Source: Streptomyces sp. NRRL S-337 (GTDB lineage Bacteria; Actinomycetota; Actinomycetes; Streptomycetales; Streptomycetaceae). Taken from it: DNA of 26,659 nt. Positions 8,536-16,138 of the stretch are shown one piece after another (the first letter of the stretch is position 1; each line of letters starts with the position of its first letter). Below the pieces are notes generated by a model. It was not told the DNA's origin, did no database searches, and saw only the letters and a list, made by a program, of their open reading frames with translations. The position numbers and the translations under genes were made by a program. The DNA lies in the NCBI RefSeq assembly GCF_000720175.1, contig NZ_JOIX01000093.1:1-26659 (forward strand), written 5' to 3'.

Positions 8536-8779
8536 CGCATGCCCAACTGCCTTTGCCCGGGGGCGCTTTGTGCGGTGCGGGGGCGCACGGTTGTCTTCGC
8601 GGCATATGCGGGCCGGTCAGCGGGGCCGGGCCCGATAGCGTGCACGTGGCGCCCCGGCCTTTCGGGAGCGCCCCCTTCCAAGGACTTGGTTCCGGGCCCC
8701 GGCCGTCGGGGCCCGGCCCGATTTCCGACGGACCGTCCCACCGGGCTACTGGGCGGTGTTGTGGAAGGGGGCGACGCCC
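8536..8779. other. Gene-free spacer between guaB3 terminator and hairpin array
   Basis: No supported gene of normal size is visible. The stretch contains a perfect 10-bp-stem hairpin (8692-8716) and a GATAGCGT motif at about 8633-8640 that resembles a -10 box, without a convincing -35. It may be the leader of a transcript running into the small ORF at 8780 and the repeat array that follows. Confidence 0.5.
8692..8716. other. Perfect 10-bp hairpin in the guaB3 downstream spacer
   Basis: CCGGGCCCCG and CGGGGCCCGG flank the five-base loop GCCGT. It lies 63 bp before the possible 31-codon ORF. It could be a terminator, an attenuator or part of a structured RNA; the sequence alone does not decide. 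Confidence 0.55.
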
Positions 8780-8875
8780 ATGGGACGTCACCGCAAGCCC
8801 ACTCGCTGGGACCGGATCCGTCTTCGGATGGTGAAGTGCCGGAGGAGGTGGATCTTGCGGATCTTTGGATGGTGA
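8780..8875 (+). CDS. Possible 31-residue arginine/tryptophan-rich peptide
   Basis: The ATG at 8780 is preceded by GGAAGGGGG at good spacing and opens a 31-codon frame: MGRHRKPTRWDRIRLR, then MVKCRRRWILRIFGW, stop TGA. The product is strongly basic (eleven Arg and two Lys) and has three Trp, one Cys and an amphipathic-looking C-terminus. The stop lies inside the first five bases of the hairpin repeat array (GGTGA). Codon third positions are less GC-rich than in neighbouring genes, which weakens the coding case. I recognise no family. It could be a real small protein, a leader peptide, or chance. No function is proposed. Confidence 0.35.
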   Translation: MGRHRKPTRWDRIRLRMVKCRRRWILRIFGW

Positions 8876-9172
8876 GCGGCCGCCCCCAGAAAGGCTAGGG
8901 GCGGACACTCCGTTCACTTCCAGGAGCCTGCCGCAGCGCCCACTGCGGTGGGCTCCACCTGTTGCGGTGAAGGTGAGCGGCCGCCCCCAAGGAAGGTAGG
9001 GGCGGACACTCCGTGATCCATCAGGAGCCTGCCGCAGTGGCCTCTGCGGTGGGCTCCACCTCATTGCGGTGACGGTGAGCGGCTGCCCCTATGAAAGGTA
9101 GGGGCGGACACCCGTGATCCATCAGGAGCCTGCCGCAGTACCCGCTGCGGTGGGCTCCACCTGTTTCCGTAA
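8871..9172. repeat. Three tandem ~101-bp units with conserved hairpins
   Basis: Units start at 8871, 8972 and 9074 (101, 102 and about 99 bp), each beginning GGTGAGCGGC and highly similar. Every unit holds stem I (CCGCCCC / GGGGCGG, 8880-8904 in unit 1; in unit 3 one C becomes T, which still pairs as G-U) and stem II (GGAGCC-TG-CCGCAG / CTGCGG-TG-GGCTCC, 8923-8956 in unit 1), which in RNA is a 14-bp helix with a tandem G-U pair. The six-base stem II loop differs in all three units (CGCCCA, TGGCCT, TACCCG) while the stem is invariant. The opening GGTG can also pair with CACC after stem II. Stems kept and loops drifting suggests selected RNA structure. The strand is not certain. Confidence 0.8.
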
Positions 9173-9235
9173 GGTACCCGCGCTGCGCGCCCGGTGCCAC
9201 CAGCTCCGGGGTCCGGGCCGCCGCGCGCGCCCCCT

Positions 9236-10477
9236 TCACAGCCGGTGCGCCGCCCCCGTGGGCGTGGCGCCTCGCGTGTCCAGCAGCAGCTGGGCCTTCA
9301 CCGACAGGCCCTGGAGGTCGTAGGTGCGGTGGTGCTGGAGGAGGAGGGTCAGGTCGGCGGCGGAGGCGGCGTCGTAGAGGGAGTCGGCGCGGGGGACGGG
9401 GCGGCCGTGGACGGTCCAGTGGGGGACGTGCGGGTCGTGGTACGTGACGTGGGCGCCGAGTTCGCGGAGGCGGGCGGCGATCTCCCAGGCAGGGGCGCCG
9501 GTCTGGTCGGCGACGTCCGGTTTGTAGGTGACGCCGAGGAGCAGGATGCGGGCGCCGCGGGCGGACTTGCCGTGTTCGTTGAGGAGGGTGGCGCAGCGCT
9601 GGATGACGTAGTGCGGCATCCGGCCGTTGACCTCTTGGGCGAGTTCGACCATGCGGAGGGGGAGCGGGAGGGAGGGGGAACGGCCCCGTTCGGTAAGGGA
9701 GTTGGGGTCCACGGCGGGGGCGTGGCCGCCTACGCCGGGGCCGGGGCGGAAGGACTGGAAGCCGAAGGGTTTGGTTTCCGCGCAGCGGATGACGTCCCAC
9801 AGGTCGACGCCGATGTCGTGGCAGAAGACCGCCATCTCGTTCATCAGGGCGATGTTGACGTGGCGGTAGTTCGTTTCGAGGAGCTTGGCGGTTTCCGCCT
9901 CGCGGGGGCCGCGGGCGCGGACGACCTTGTCGGTGAGCCGGCCGTAGAAGGTGGCGGCGGCCTCCGTGCAGGCGGGGGTGAGGCCGCCGATGACCTTGGG
10001 CGTGTTGGCGTAGTGGTGGGTGCGGTTGCCGGGGTCGTGGCGGCCGGGTGAGTAGGCGAGGTGGAAGTCGCGGCCGGCGGTGAGGCCGGAGCCCGCTTCG
10101 AGCAGCGGGCGCAGGAATTCCTCGGTGGTGCCCGGGTACGCGCTGGACTCCAGGATCACCGTGGTGTGCGGCCGTAGTTGTGCGGCCAGGGTGCGGGCGG
10201 CGCCGGCGACGGCGGAGAGGTCCAGGGTGCGGTCCTCGCCGAGCGGGGTGGGGGCGCAGATGACGGCGGTACGGACCCGGCCGAGGGCGGTGGGGTCGGC
10301 GGTGGTGCGGAAGCCGGCGGCGAGCAGCCGGCGGAGTTCGGTGGCGGTCAGCGGCCCGTCGGTGGCGGCGGGCGGGTCGGGGTCGTAGCCGAGGGTGCCG
10401 ATGCCGGCGGTGGTGGCGGCCTGGGCGAGGGGGAGGCCGAGGTGACCGAGTCCGATGACGGCGAGATCTGCGGGCAT
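9236..10477 (-). CDS. Nucleotide-sugar (UDP-glucose/UDP-ManNAc) dehydrogenase homologue with missing catalytic Cys
   Basis: A 413-residue protein of the UDP-glucose/GDP-mannose dehydrogenase family, closest in motifs to the WecC/TviB branch. The N-terminal Rossmann domain has GLGHLGLPLA (9-18), the central helix has ETNYRHVNIALMNE (201-214), and a C-terminal Rossmann-like domain starts near ARILLLGVTYKPD. In active enzymes the substrate loop reads GVGGHC-PVDP; here it is GVGGHAPAVDP with A253 (codon at 9719-9721) instead of the thiohemiacetal cysteine. The usual RESP-like arginine motif after YKPDV is TGAP. Oxidation of a sugar C6 to the acid is therefore doubtful; a one-step oxidation, a binding role or decay are alternatives. 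The ATG at 10477 follows GGGAAGG; an ATG 20 codons upstream lacks support. Confidence 0.85.
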   Translation of the reverse strand: MPADLAVIGLGHLGLPLAQAATTAGIGTLGYDPDPPAATDGPLTATELRRLLAAGFRTTADPTALGRVRTAVICAPTPLGEDRTLDLSAVAGAARTLAAQLRPHTTVILESSAYPGTTEEFLRPLLEAGSGLTAGRDFHLAYSPGRHDPGNRTHHYANTPKVIGGLTPACTEAAATFYGRLTDKVVRARGPREAETAKLLETNYRHVNIALMNEMAVFCHDIGVDLWDVIRCAETKPFGFQSFRPGPGVGGHAPAVDPNSLTERGRSPSLPLPLRMVELAQEVNGRMPHYVIQRCATLLNEHGKSARGARILLLGVTYKPDVADQTGAPAWEIAARLRELGAHVTYHDPHVPHWTVHGRPVPRADSLYDAASAADLTLLLQHHRTYDLQGLSVKAQLLLDTRGATPTGAAHRL

Positions 10478-10618
10478 GCTGCGACCGTCCTTCCCTGGCG
10501 GGGGGTGGCGGGTGGTGTGCGGGGGCGGGAAGTGCATGACGTATGCGAAGAGTGCATAAGTAGACTAAGCGGATATTTGGCCCAGAATGGGGATTGAGGG
10601 ATCAAGGTGGCCGGGGTG

Positions 10619-10646
10619 TTGCCGTGTGGGTGAGGGGGGATAGCGG
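10619..10646 (+). promoter_or_regulatory. Candidate promoter of glpD
   Basis: TTGCCG (10619-10624), a 16-bp spacer and TAGCGG (10641-10646) lie about 75 bp before the GTG start of glpD. The match is moderate. The divergent gap also contains two GTGCAT words (about 10532 and 10551), which could be half-sites for a regulator. Confidence 0.35.
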
Positions 10647-10721
10647 CAAGGAGCGCGGTCAGAATCGACGGACGGGGCAGGGCCCCGGTCACGGTGGCCC
10701 CGACCACAGCGGGAGGCAGCG

Positions 10722-12428
10722 GTGAGGACAGCGATACTGGGACCGGCACAGCGGGCCGAGGCGCTCGCCCGAATGGCGGAGCGGGAGCTGGACGTTCTCG
10801 TGGTCGGTGGCGGGGTCGTCGGCGCGGGGACCGCGCTCGACGCGGCGACCCGCGGACTGGACACCGGACTGGTCGAGTCCCGGGACTGGGCCTCCGGCAC
10901 GTCCAGCCGGTCGAGCAAGCTGATCCACGGCGGTCTGCGGTATCTGGAGATGCTGGACTTCGCGCTGGTGCGGGAGGCGCTGAAGGAGCGTGGGCTGTTG
11001 CTGGAGCGGCTGGCGCCGCATCTGGTCAAGCCGGTGCCGTTCCTGTATCCGCTGCAGCACAAGTTCTGGGAGCGCTGGTACGCGGGCTCCGGTGTGGCGT
11101 TGTACGACGGGATGTCGGTGTCGTCGGGGCACGGCCGCGGGCTGCCGGTCCACCGGCACCTGTCGCTCAAGAAGGCGCTGCGGGTCGCGCCGTGCCTGAA
11201 GAAGGACGCGCTGGTGGGCGCGTTGCAGTACTACGACGCGCAGATGGACGACGCGCGGTACGTCGCGACCCTGGTGCGGACCGCGGCGGCGTACGGCGCG
11301 CACGCCGCCAACCGGGCGCGGGTGGTGGGTTTCCTGCGCGAGGGCGAGCGGGTGGTCGGCGCGCGGGTGCAGGACGTCGAGGGCGGCCGGGAGTACGAGG
11401 TCCGGGCGCGGCAGATCGTCAACGCCACGGGGGTGTGGACGGACGACACCCAGGCGCTGATCGGGGAGCGCGGGCAGTTCCACGTGCGGGCCTCGAAGGG
11501 GATCCACCTGGTCGTTCCCAAGGACCGCATCCACTCGACGACCGGGCTGATCCTGCGGACCGAGAAGAGCGTGCTGTTCGTCATCCCCTGGGGGCGGCAC
11601 TGGATCGTGGGGACCACGGACACCGACTGGGACCTGGACAAGGCGCATCCGGCGGCGTCCAGCGCGGACATCGACTATCTGCTGGAGCATGTGAACGCGG
11701 TCCTCGCCACCCCGCTGACCAGGGACGACGTCGAGGGTGTCTATGCCGGGCTGCGGCCGCTGCTGGCGGGGGAGTCGGACGCCACCAGCAAGCTGTCGCG
11801 GGAGCACACGGTCGCGCATCCGGTGCCGGGCCTGGTGGTGGTCGCCGGCGGCAAGTACACGACGTACCGGGTGATGGCCAAGGACGCCGTCGACGCGGCG
11901 GTGCACGGGCTGGACCAGAGGGTCGCGGAGTGCGTCACCGAGGAGGTGCCGCTGGCTGGTGCCGAGGGGTACAAGGCGCTGTGGAACGCCCGGGCCCGGA
12001 TCGCGGCCCGCACCGGGCTGCACGTGGCGCGGATCGAGCACCTGCTGAACCGGTACGGCGCGCTCACCGAGGAACTGCTGGAGCTCGTGGTGGGCGATCC
12101 TTCACTGGGCGAACCACTGACCGGCGCCGACGACTATCTGCGCGCCGAGGCCGTCTACGCCTGTACGCACGAGGGGGCGCGTCACCTCGACGACGTGCTG
12201 ACCCGCCGGACCCGGATCTCGATCGAGACCTTCGACCGCGGGACCCGCTGCGCCCGCGAGGTGGCCGAGTTGATGGCGCCGGCGCTCGGCTGGGACGACG
12301 ACCAGGTCGAGAAGGAGATCACCCACTACCGCAAGCGGGTCGAGGCGGAACGCGAATCGCAGCGCCAGCCGGACGATCTGACGGCGGATGCGGCGCGGCT
12401 GGGGGCACCGGACATCGTGCCGCTGTAG
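10722..12428 (+). CDS. glpD: Aerobic glycerol-3-phosphate dehydrogenase (FAD)
   Basis: A 568-residue GlpD-type flavoprotein that oxidises sn-glycerol 3-phosphate to dihydroxyacetone phosphate and passes electrons to quinone at the membrane. The N-terminal FAD-binding motif reads VVGGGVVGAGTALDAATRG (about 27-45), followed by the family signature GTSSRSSKLIHGGLRYLE (about 59-76). Further matches are the WIVGTTDTDWD segment and a GGKYTTYR motif, and the C-terminal DAO_C domain is complete. The GTG at 10722 is preceded by GGGAGG. It is convergent with the serine hydrolase gene (29 bp apart). No glpF or glpK is present in the window. Position before the kinase cluster matches S. coelicolor as I recall it. 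Confidence 0.95.
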   Translation: MRTAILGPAQRAEALARMAERELDVLVVGGGVVGAGTALDAATRGLDTGLVESRDWASGTSSRSSKLIHGGLRYLEMLDFALVREALKERGLLLERLAPHLVKPVPFLYPLQHKFWERWYAGSGVALYDGMSVSSGHGRGLPVHRHLSLKKALRVAPCLKKDALVGALQYYDAQMDDARYVATLVRTAAAYGAHAANRARVVGFLREGERVVGARVQDVEGGREYEVRARQIVNATGVWTDDTQALIGERGQFHVRASKGIHLVVPKDRIHSTTGLILRTEKSVLFVIPWGRHWIVGTTDTDWDLDKAHPAASSADIDYLLEHVNAVLATPLTRDDVEGVYAGLRPLLAGESDATSKLSREHTVAHPVPGLVVVAGGKYTTYRVMAKDAVDAAVHGLDQRVAECVTEEVPLAGAEGYKALWNARARIAARTGLHVARIEHLLNRYGALTEELLELVVGDPSLGEPLTGADDYLRAEAVYACTHEGARHLDDVLTRRTRISIETFDRGTRCAREVAELMAPALGWDDDQVEKEITHYRKRVEAERESQRQPDDLTADAARLGAPDIVPL

Positions 12429-12457
12429 GCGCCCCGGGCCCGGCTGGCATTCACGGC

Positions 12458-13636
12458 TTATTTCCGGGCGCAGAACTCGGCGCTCAGCACCGCGGTGGTG
12501 TCGGCCGGGTTCGGCAGGTCGTCCGTGTTCACGCGGTAGCTGACGACGTGTCGCCCGCCGACGGTGCCCGCGGACTGCGCGAAGGACCCGTTGATGTCGC
12601 CGTTGTGGCCCCAGACCGTCACCCCGCAGGGCAGCCGGGTCGCGTAGAGGCCGAGGCCGTAGGTGCCGCCGGTGTGCTTCTCGCTGCGTATGGCGGCCAT
12701 CTGGCGCGGCGGCAGGAACTTCCCGCCGAGCAGGGCGGAGAAGAACCGGTTGAGGTCGCCCAGGGTGGTGACCATCTCGCCGGCCGCGCCGGCCCGGCTG
12801 GGGTCCAGCGAGGTGGCGTCCACCCGCCGGTCGCCGATCCGGGAGTACGCGCGGCCGTGCGGCGCCGGCAGCACCGGGTCGGTGCCGGGGAACGAGGTGT
12901 GGGCGAGCCCGGCCGGGAGGAGGATGCGGCGGCGGATCTCGGCGGCGTACGGGTGGCCGGTGACCGCCCGGATGATCAAGCCGAGCACCAGGTAGTTGGT
13001 GTTGGAGTAGGCGTAACGGGTGCCGGGTGCGGCCACCGGCGGATGGCGGAGGGCGATCCGCAGGAGTTCGGCCGGGGTGTGGCTGTCGTAGCGGTGGGCG
13101 GCGAAGCCGGTGCCGTAGAGCCGGCGGGCGAGCCGCGGGTCCTGGGTGTAGTTGAACAGGCCGCTGGTGTGGTCGAGCAGCTGGTGGACCGTCACGTTCC
13201 GTAGGTCGCTGCCGTCGTGGCCGGCCGTGACCGGTACGCCCGGCGGGAGGTGGGCGGCCGCCGGATCGCTCAGGCGCAGCCGCCGCTCGGCGACGAGCTG
13301 CAGGACGACCGTCGCCACCAGGGGTTTGGTGAGGCTGCCGGCCCGGAAGTGGTCCGCCGCGGTCATCCTGCGCCCGCTGCGCAGATCGGCGTGGCCGGCC
13401 GAGGAGAAGCGCGAGGCGGGGAACCGGCCGTCGCGGGTGATGAGCGAGGCCGCGCCCGGGGCGCCGTCCGCGACCAGCCGGTGCAGTGCGGGCACCGTGG
13501 TGGCCGGCGGCCGGGCGACGCTTCCCACCGGCGGTACACGGGTGGTGGCCGGCCGGCCCGTGCAGGCGGGCAGGGCCAGCGCGGCCACTGCGGCCAGCGC
13601 CGCCGCCACGGCCGGCCCGGGCGGACGCATCGTCAT
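12458..13636 (-). CDS. Lipoprotein serine hydrolase, class C beta-lactamase/D,D-peptidase fold
   Basis: A 392-residue exported protein. The N-terminus is a signal peptide with a hydrophobic run and a lipobox-like LPAC, making C25 the likely lipidated residue. The three active-site motifs of the family are present: S101-L-T-K104 (SxxK), Y210-S-N212 (YxN) and HNG in place of KTG near residue 345, the form common in D,D-carboxypeptidases and esterases of this fold. It probably acts on the outer face of the membrane on peptidoglycan peptides or ester substrates; the substrate is not readable. The ATG at 13636 follows GGGAG. It is divergent from the Ser/Thr kinase gene, so a cell-wall link is possible but unproven. 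Confidence 0.88.
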   Translation of the reverse strand: MTMRPPGPAVAAALAAVAALALPACTGRPATTRVPPVGSVARPPATTVPALHRLVADGAPGAASLITRDGRFPASRFSSAGHADLRSGRRMTAADHFRAGSLTKPLVATVVLQLVAERRLRLSDPAAAHLPPGVPVTAGHDGSDLRNVTVHQLLDHTSGLFNYTQDPRLARRLYGTGFAAHRYDSHTPAELLRIALRHPPVAAPGTRYAYSNTNYLVLGLIIRAVTGHPYAAEIRRRILLPAGLAHTSFPGTDPVLPAPHGRAYSRIGDRRVDATSLDPSRAGAAGEMVTTLGDLNRFFSALLGGKFLPPRQMAAIRSEKHTGGTYGLGLYATRLPCGVTVWGHNGDINGSFAQSAGTVGGRHVVSYRVNTDDLPNPADTTAVLSAEFCARK

Positions 13637-13753
13637 CGGGACTCCCGTTCGTCGGGGCCATCATGACGGGTAGGCGGTGCCGCCCGGCACCGACCCGGGC
13701 CTTCCGCACGGCCGCGGATGAGGGAGAATGAAGGCTCTGCCAGGGTGGGTTGT

Positions 13754-13804
13754 CCGAGTTGGGTCAGTTTGGCGATCGATGCGATGTCAAGGCTGCCAAC
13801 TCGG
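13754..13804 (+). promoter_or_regulatory. Leader inverted repeat before the kinase gene
   Basis: CCGAGTTGG (13754-13762) and CCAACTCGG (13796-13804) are perfect 9-bp inverted arms around 33 bases. The right arm ends about 10 bases before the GAGGGG Shine-Dalgarno sequence of the kinase gene. It could be an operator with widely spaced half-sites or a hairpin in the mRNA leader. Confidence 0.55.
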
Positions 13805-13825
13805 CTGGATTGCCGAGGGGATTCA

Positions 13826-15934
13826 GTGGGCGACGAGGTCGAGATGGACGGCAAGGAGGGCAGGCTGCTCGCCGGCCGGTACCGGCTCGCCGATGTTCTC
13901 GGCCGGGGTGGCATGGGCACCGTCTGGCGGGCACGCGACGAGGTCCTGGGCCGTACGGTCGCAGTCAAGGAACTGCGCTTCCCGGGCGGGGTCGAGGAGG
14001 ACGAGAAGCGCCGGCTGATCACCCGCACGCTGCGCGAGGCCAAGGCGATCGCCCGGATCCGGAACAACGGCGCGGTGACGGTCTACGACGTGGTCGACGA
14101 GGACGACCGCCCGTGGATCGTGATGGAGCTGGTCGAGGGCCGCTCGCTCGCCGAGGTCGTACGGGACGACGGCCCGCTCACCCCGCGCCGCGCCGCCGAG
14201 GTCGGCCTCGCCGTGCTCGACGTGCTGCGCGCCGCGCACGACGCCGGCATCCTGCACCGCGATGTGAAGCCGTCCAACGTCCTGATGTCCGACGACGGCC
14301 GGGTCGTGCTGACCGACTTCGGCATCGCCCAGGTCGAGGGCGACCCCTCGGTGACCTCGACCGGCATGCTCGTCGGCGCGCCCTCCTACATCTCCCCCGA
14401 GCGCGCCCGCGGCCAGAAGCCCGGCCCGCCGGCCGACCTGTGGTCGCTGGGCGGCCTGCTGTACGCCTGTGTCGAGGGCGTTCCGCCGTACGACAAGGGC
14501 TCGGCGATCGCCACGCTCACGGCCGTGATGACCGAGCCGGTCGAGCCGCCGAAGAGCGCCGGTGCGCTGGAAGAGGTCATCTTCGGGCTGCTGGTGAAGG
14601 ACCCGCAGGCCCGGCTGGACGACGCCGGTGCGCGGTCGATGCTGCTGGACGTCATCCACGCGCCGGAGAAGACCGAGCCGCCGATGGACGCGACCCGGGC
14701 GATGGCGCTGCCGACGGTGCCCGGCGAGCGCACCCCGGCCGGGCCGAAGGACGCGCCGAAGACCAAGCCGGCCGCGAAGCCGAAGGCCGCCAAGAGCGGT
14801 GCCCCGGCGCGGCCGCAGCGCAAGCCGAAGGAGAAGCCGGCCGCCGCGTCGGCCGCGGCGCCCGGGGCGGCCGGGTCCACCGCGTCCGCCGGTGCGTCCG
14901 CGAAGGCGCCGGCCCGGCCGGAGCGGAAGCCCGCCGCGGTCGCGGCAAAGCGGCCGGTCGCGGGCGGCACAGCAACGGACCGGCCGTCCGGTGGCCGCCC
15001 CGGCTTCGACGGCGAGGCCGCCAAGGAGCGGGTGCGCGCCGCCCTGAAGTCCGTGCGCAACGCCGCCGCCGCGGCCGCGGCCCGTGCGGACTCCAGACCC
15101 GGCGACGGGGACCGCCCGTCCGCCCCGCGTGCGTCGCTGACCGATGTCGTCCCGCGCCGCACCCTGATCACCGTGGCCGTGGTCGTCGTCCTCGCGGTGC
15201 TGGGTACGGTCCTGGCGCTGTCCCTCGGCGGCGACGACACCGGCGCGAAGGGCAGCGGTTCCTCGGGCAAGGACGGCAAGGGGTCCTCCGCGGCGCGCAC
15301 CAAGCCCTCGACCGACGCGGCCGACGCGAACGGGGACGACGCGAAGGGCGACGACGCGAACAGCGGCGGCCCCGGTCAGCCGGGCCCGGCGCCGAGCGCC
15401 GACCAGGCCGGCGACAAGGGCGGCGCGGACGGCAACGGCGGTGACGGCGGCGGCGGGAAGGGCGGCGCGAAGCTGCCGGACGGCTACGCCCAGAAGACCA
15501 ACGGCACGTTCCACTTCCGTATGGCCATGCCCAAGGGCTTCCGGCAGACCGGCACCGCCGGGCAGGGCTCCGGCGCCATATACAGCGCCTCGGGCGACGG
15601 ATTCCCGCGCGTCCAGGTCGACTACAACGCCAAGCCCGGCAAGGACGCCGCGGCCGCCTGGCGCAGCCTGGAGCCGAGCGTGCGCGGCTCCAGCGACGAC
15701 TACCACCTCATCAGCATCAAGACGGTGAAGTGGCGGGGCTATCCGACCGTCGCCGACTGGTCGTTCACCCGCACCCAGGACGGCGAGAAGGTACGAATCC
15801 TCAACCGCGGCTTCCGGGCCGACGACGACCACGGCTACGCCATCATGATCACCTGCAAGGCGGACAGCTGGTCGGGCAAGGAGTGCCAGCAGGTCATCGC
15901 CACCGCGTTCAAGACGTTCGCGGTGAAGGACTGA
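13826..15934 (+). CDS. Transmembrane serine/threonine protein kinase
   Basis: A 702-residue eukaryotic-type kinase from a GTG at 13826 (GAGGGG five bases upstream; an open frame continues upstream without support). The N-terminal kinase domain (about 15-275) is complete: LGRGGMGTVW (26-35), K48 in VAVKEL, E71, H144-R-D146-V-K-P-S-N151, D164-F-G166, and an APSYISPE activation segment with Thr/Ser sites before it. An Ala/Lys/Pro-rich cytoplasmic linker follows, then one membrane helix at about 446-468 (TLITVAVVVVLAVLGTVLAL), a Gly/Asp/Ser-rich spacer and a C-terminal extracellular domain of about 150 residues without PASTA repeats. It should phosphorylate cytoplasmic targets in response to an outside signal. 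The S. coelicolor cluster SCO4775-4779, in the same place, has been linked to spore-wall synthesis. Confidence 0.93.
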   Translation: MGDEVEMDGKEGRLLAGRYRLADVLGRGGMGTVWRARDEVLGRTVAVKELRFPGGVEEDEKRRLITRTLREAKAIARIRNNGAVTVYDVVDEDDRPWIVMELVEGRSLAEVVRDDGPLTPRRAAEVGLAVLDVLRAAHDAGILHRDVKPSNVLMSDDGRVVLTDFGIAQVEGDPSVTSTGMLVGAPSYISPERARGQKPGPPADLWSLGGLLYACVEGVPPYDKGSAIATLTAVMTEPVEPPKSAGALEEVIFGLLVKDPQARLDDAGARSMLLDVIHAPEKTEPPMDATRAMALPTVPGERTPAGPKDAPKTKPAAKPKAAKSGAPARPQRKPKEKPAAASAAAPGAAGSTASAGASAKAPARPERKPAAVAAKRPVAGGTATDRPSGGRPGFDGEAAKERVRAALKSVRNAAAAAAARADSRPGDGDRPSAPRASLTDVVPRRTLITVAVVVVLAVLGTVLALSLGGDDTGAKGSGSSGKDGKGSSAARTKPSTDAADANGDDAKGDDANSGGPGQPGPAPSADQAGDKGGADGNGGDGGGGKGGAKLPDGYAQKTNGTFHFRMAMPKGFRQTGTAGQGSGAIYSASGDGFPRVQVDYNAKPGKDAAAAWRSLEPSVRGSSDDYHLISIKTVKWRGYPTVADWSFTRTQDGEKVRILNRGFRADDDHGYAIMITCKADSWSGKECQQVIATAFKTFAVKD

Positions 15935-15975
15935 GCGGACGCGGCCGGCGGGAGACCGCGGACGGACGCATCGAC

Positions 15976-16002
15976 GGGCCGGGCGGGCGCACCGTCCGGC
16001 CC
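15976..16002 (+). terminator. Hairpin between kinase and pseudokinase genes
   Basis: An 11-bp stem (GGGCCGGGCGG / CCGTCCGGCCC, one G-U pair) with loop GCGCA lies 41 bp after the kinase stop. It suggests at least partial termination, so the pseudokinase may also have its own promoter in the 136 bp that follow. Confidence 0.6.
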
Positions 16003-16138
16003 GGGCACGTATCGTGAGACATCGAAGACCGTACGCATCCGCATTCGGTGGGAACACGACCGGAAGTGACCGACGGCGCCCGTGCCGGAGGGCGGCGGAG
16101 GCGGGGCGGTAACACAGCACGCGCTGCGGGGAGGCGTC

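Noticed and set aside
8510..9064. 184-codon minus-strand frame covering the hairpin array
   Set aside because: The translation is Pro/Ser/Gly-rich, and the unit lengths (101 and 102 bp) shift frame between copies, so repeat conservation is not at protein level.
8871..9172. CRISPR array interpretation of the three ~101-bp repeats
   Set aside because: The whole unit is conserved, with no unique spacers of constant length, and no cas genes are nearby.
10694..13204. 836-codon plus-strand frame over glpD and the hydrolase gene
   Set aside because: It is an out-of-frame shadow of glpD and then antisense to the lipoprotein gene; no domain is recognisable.
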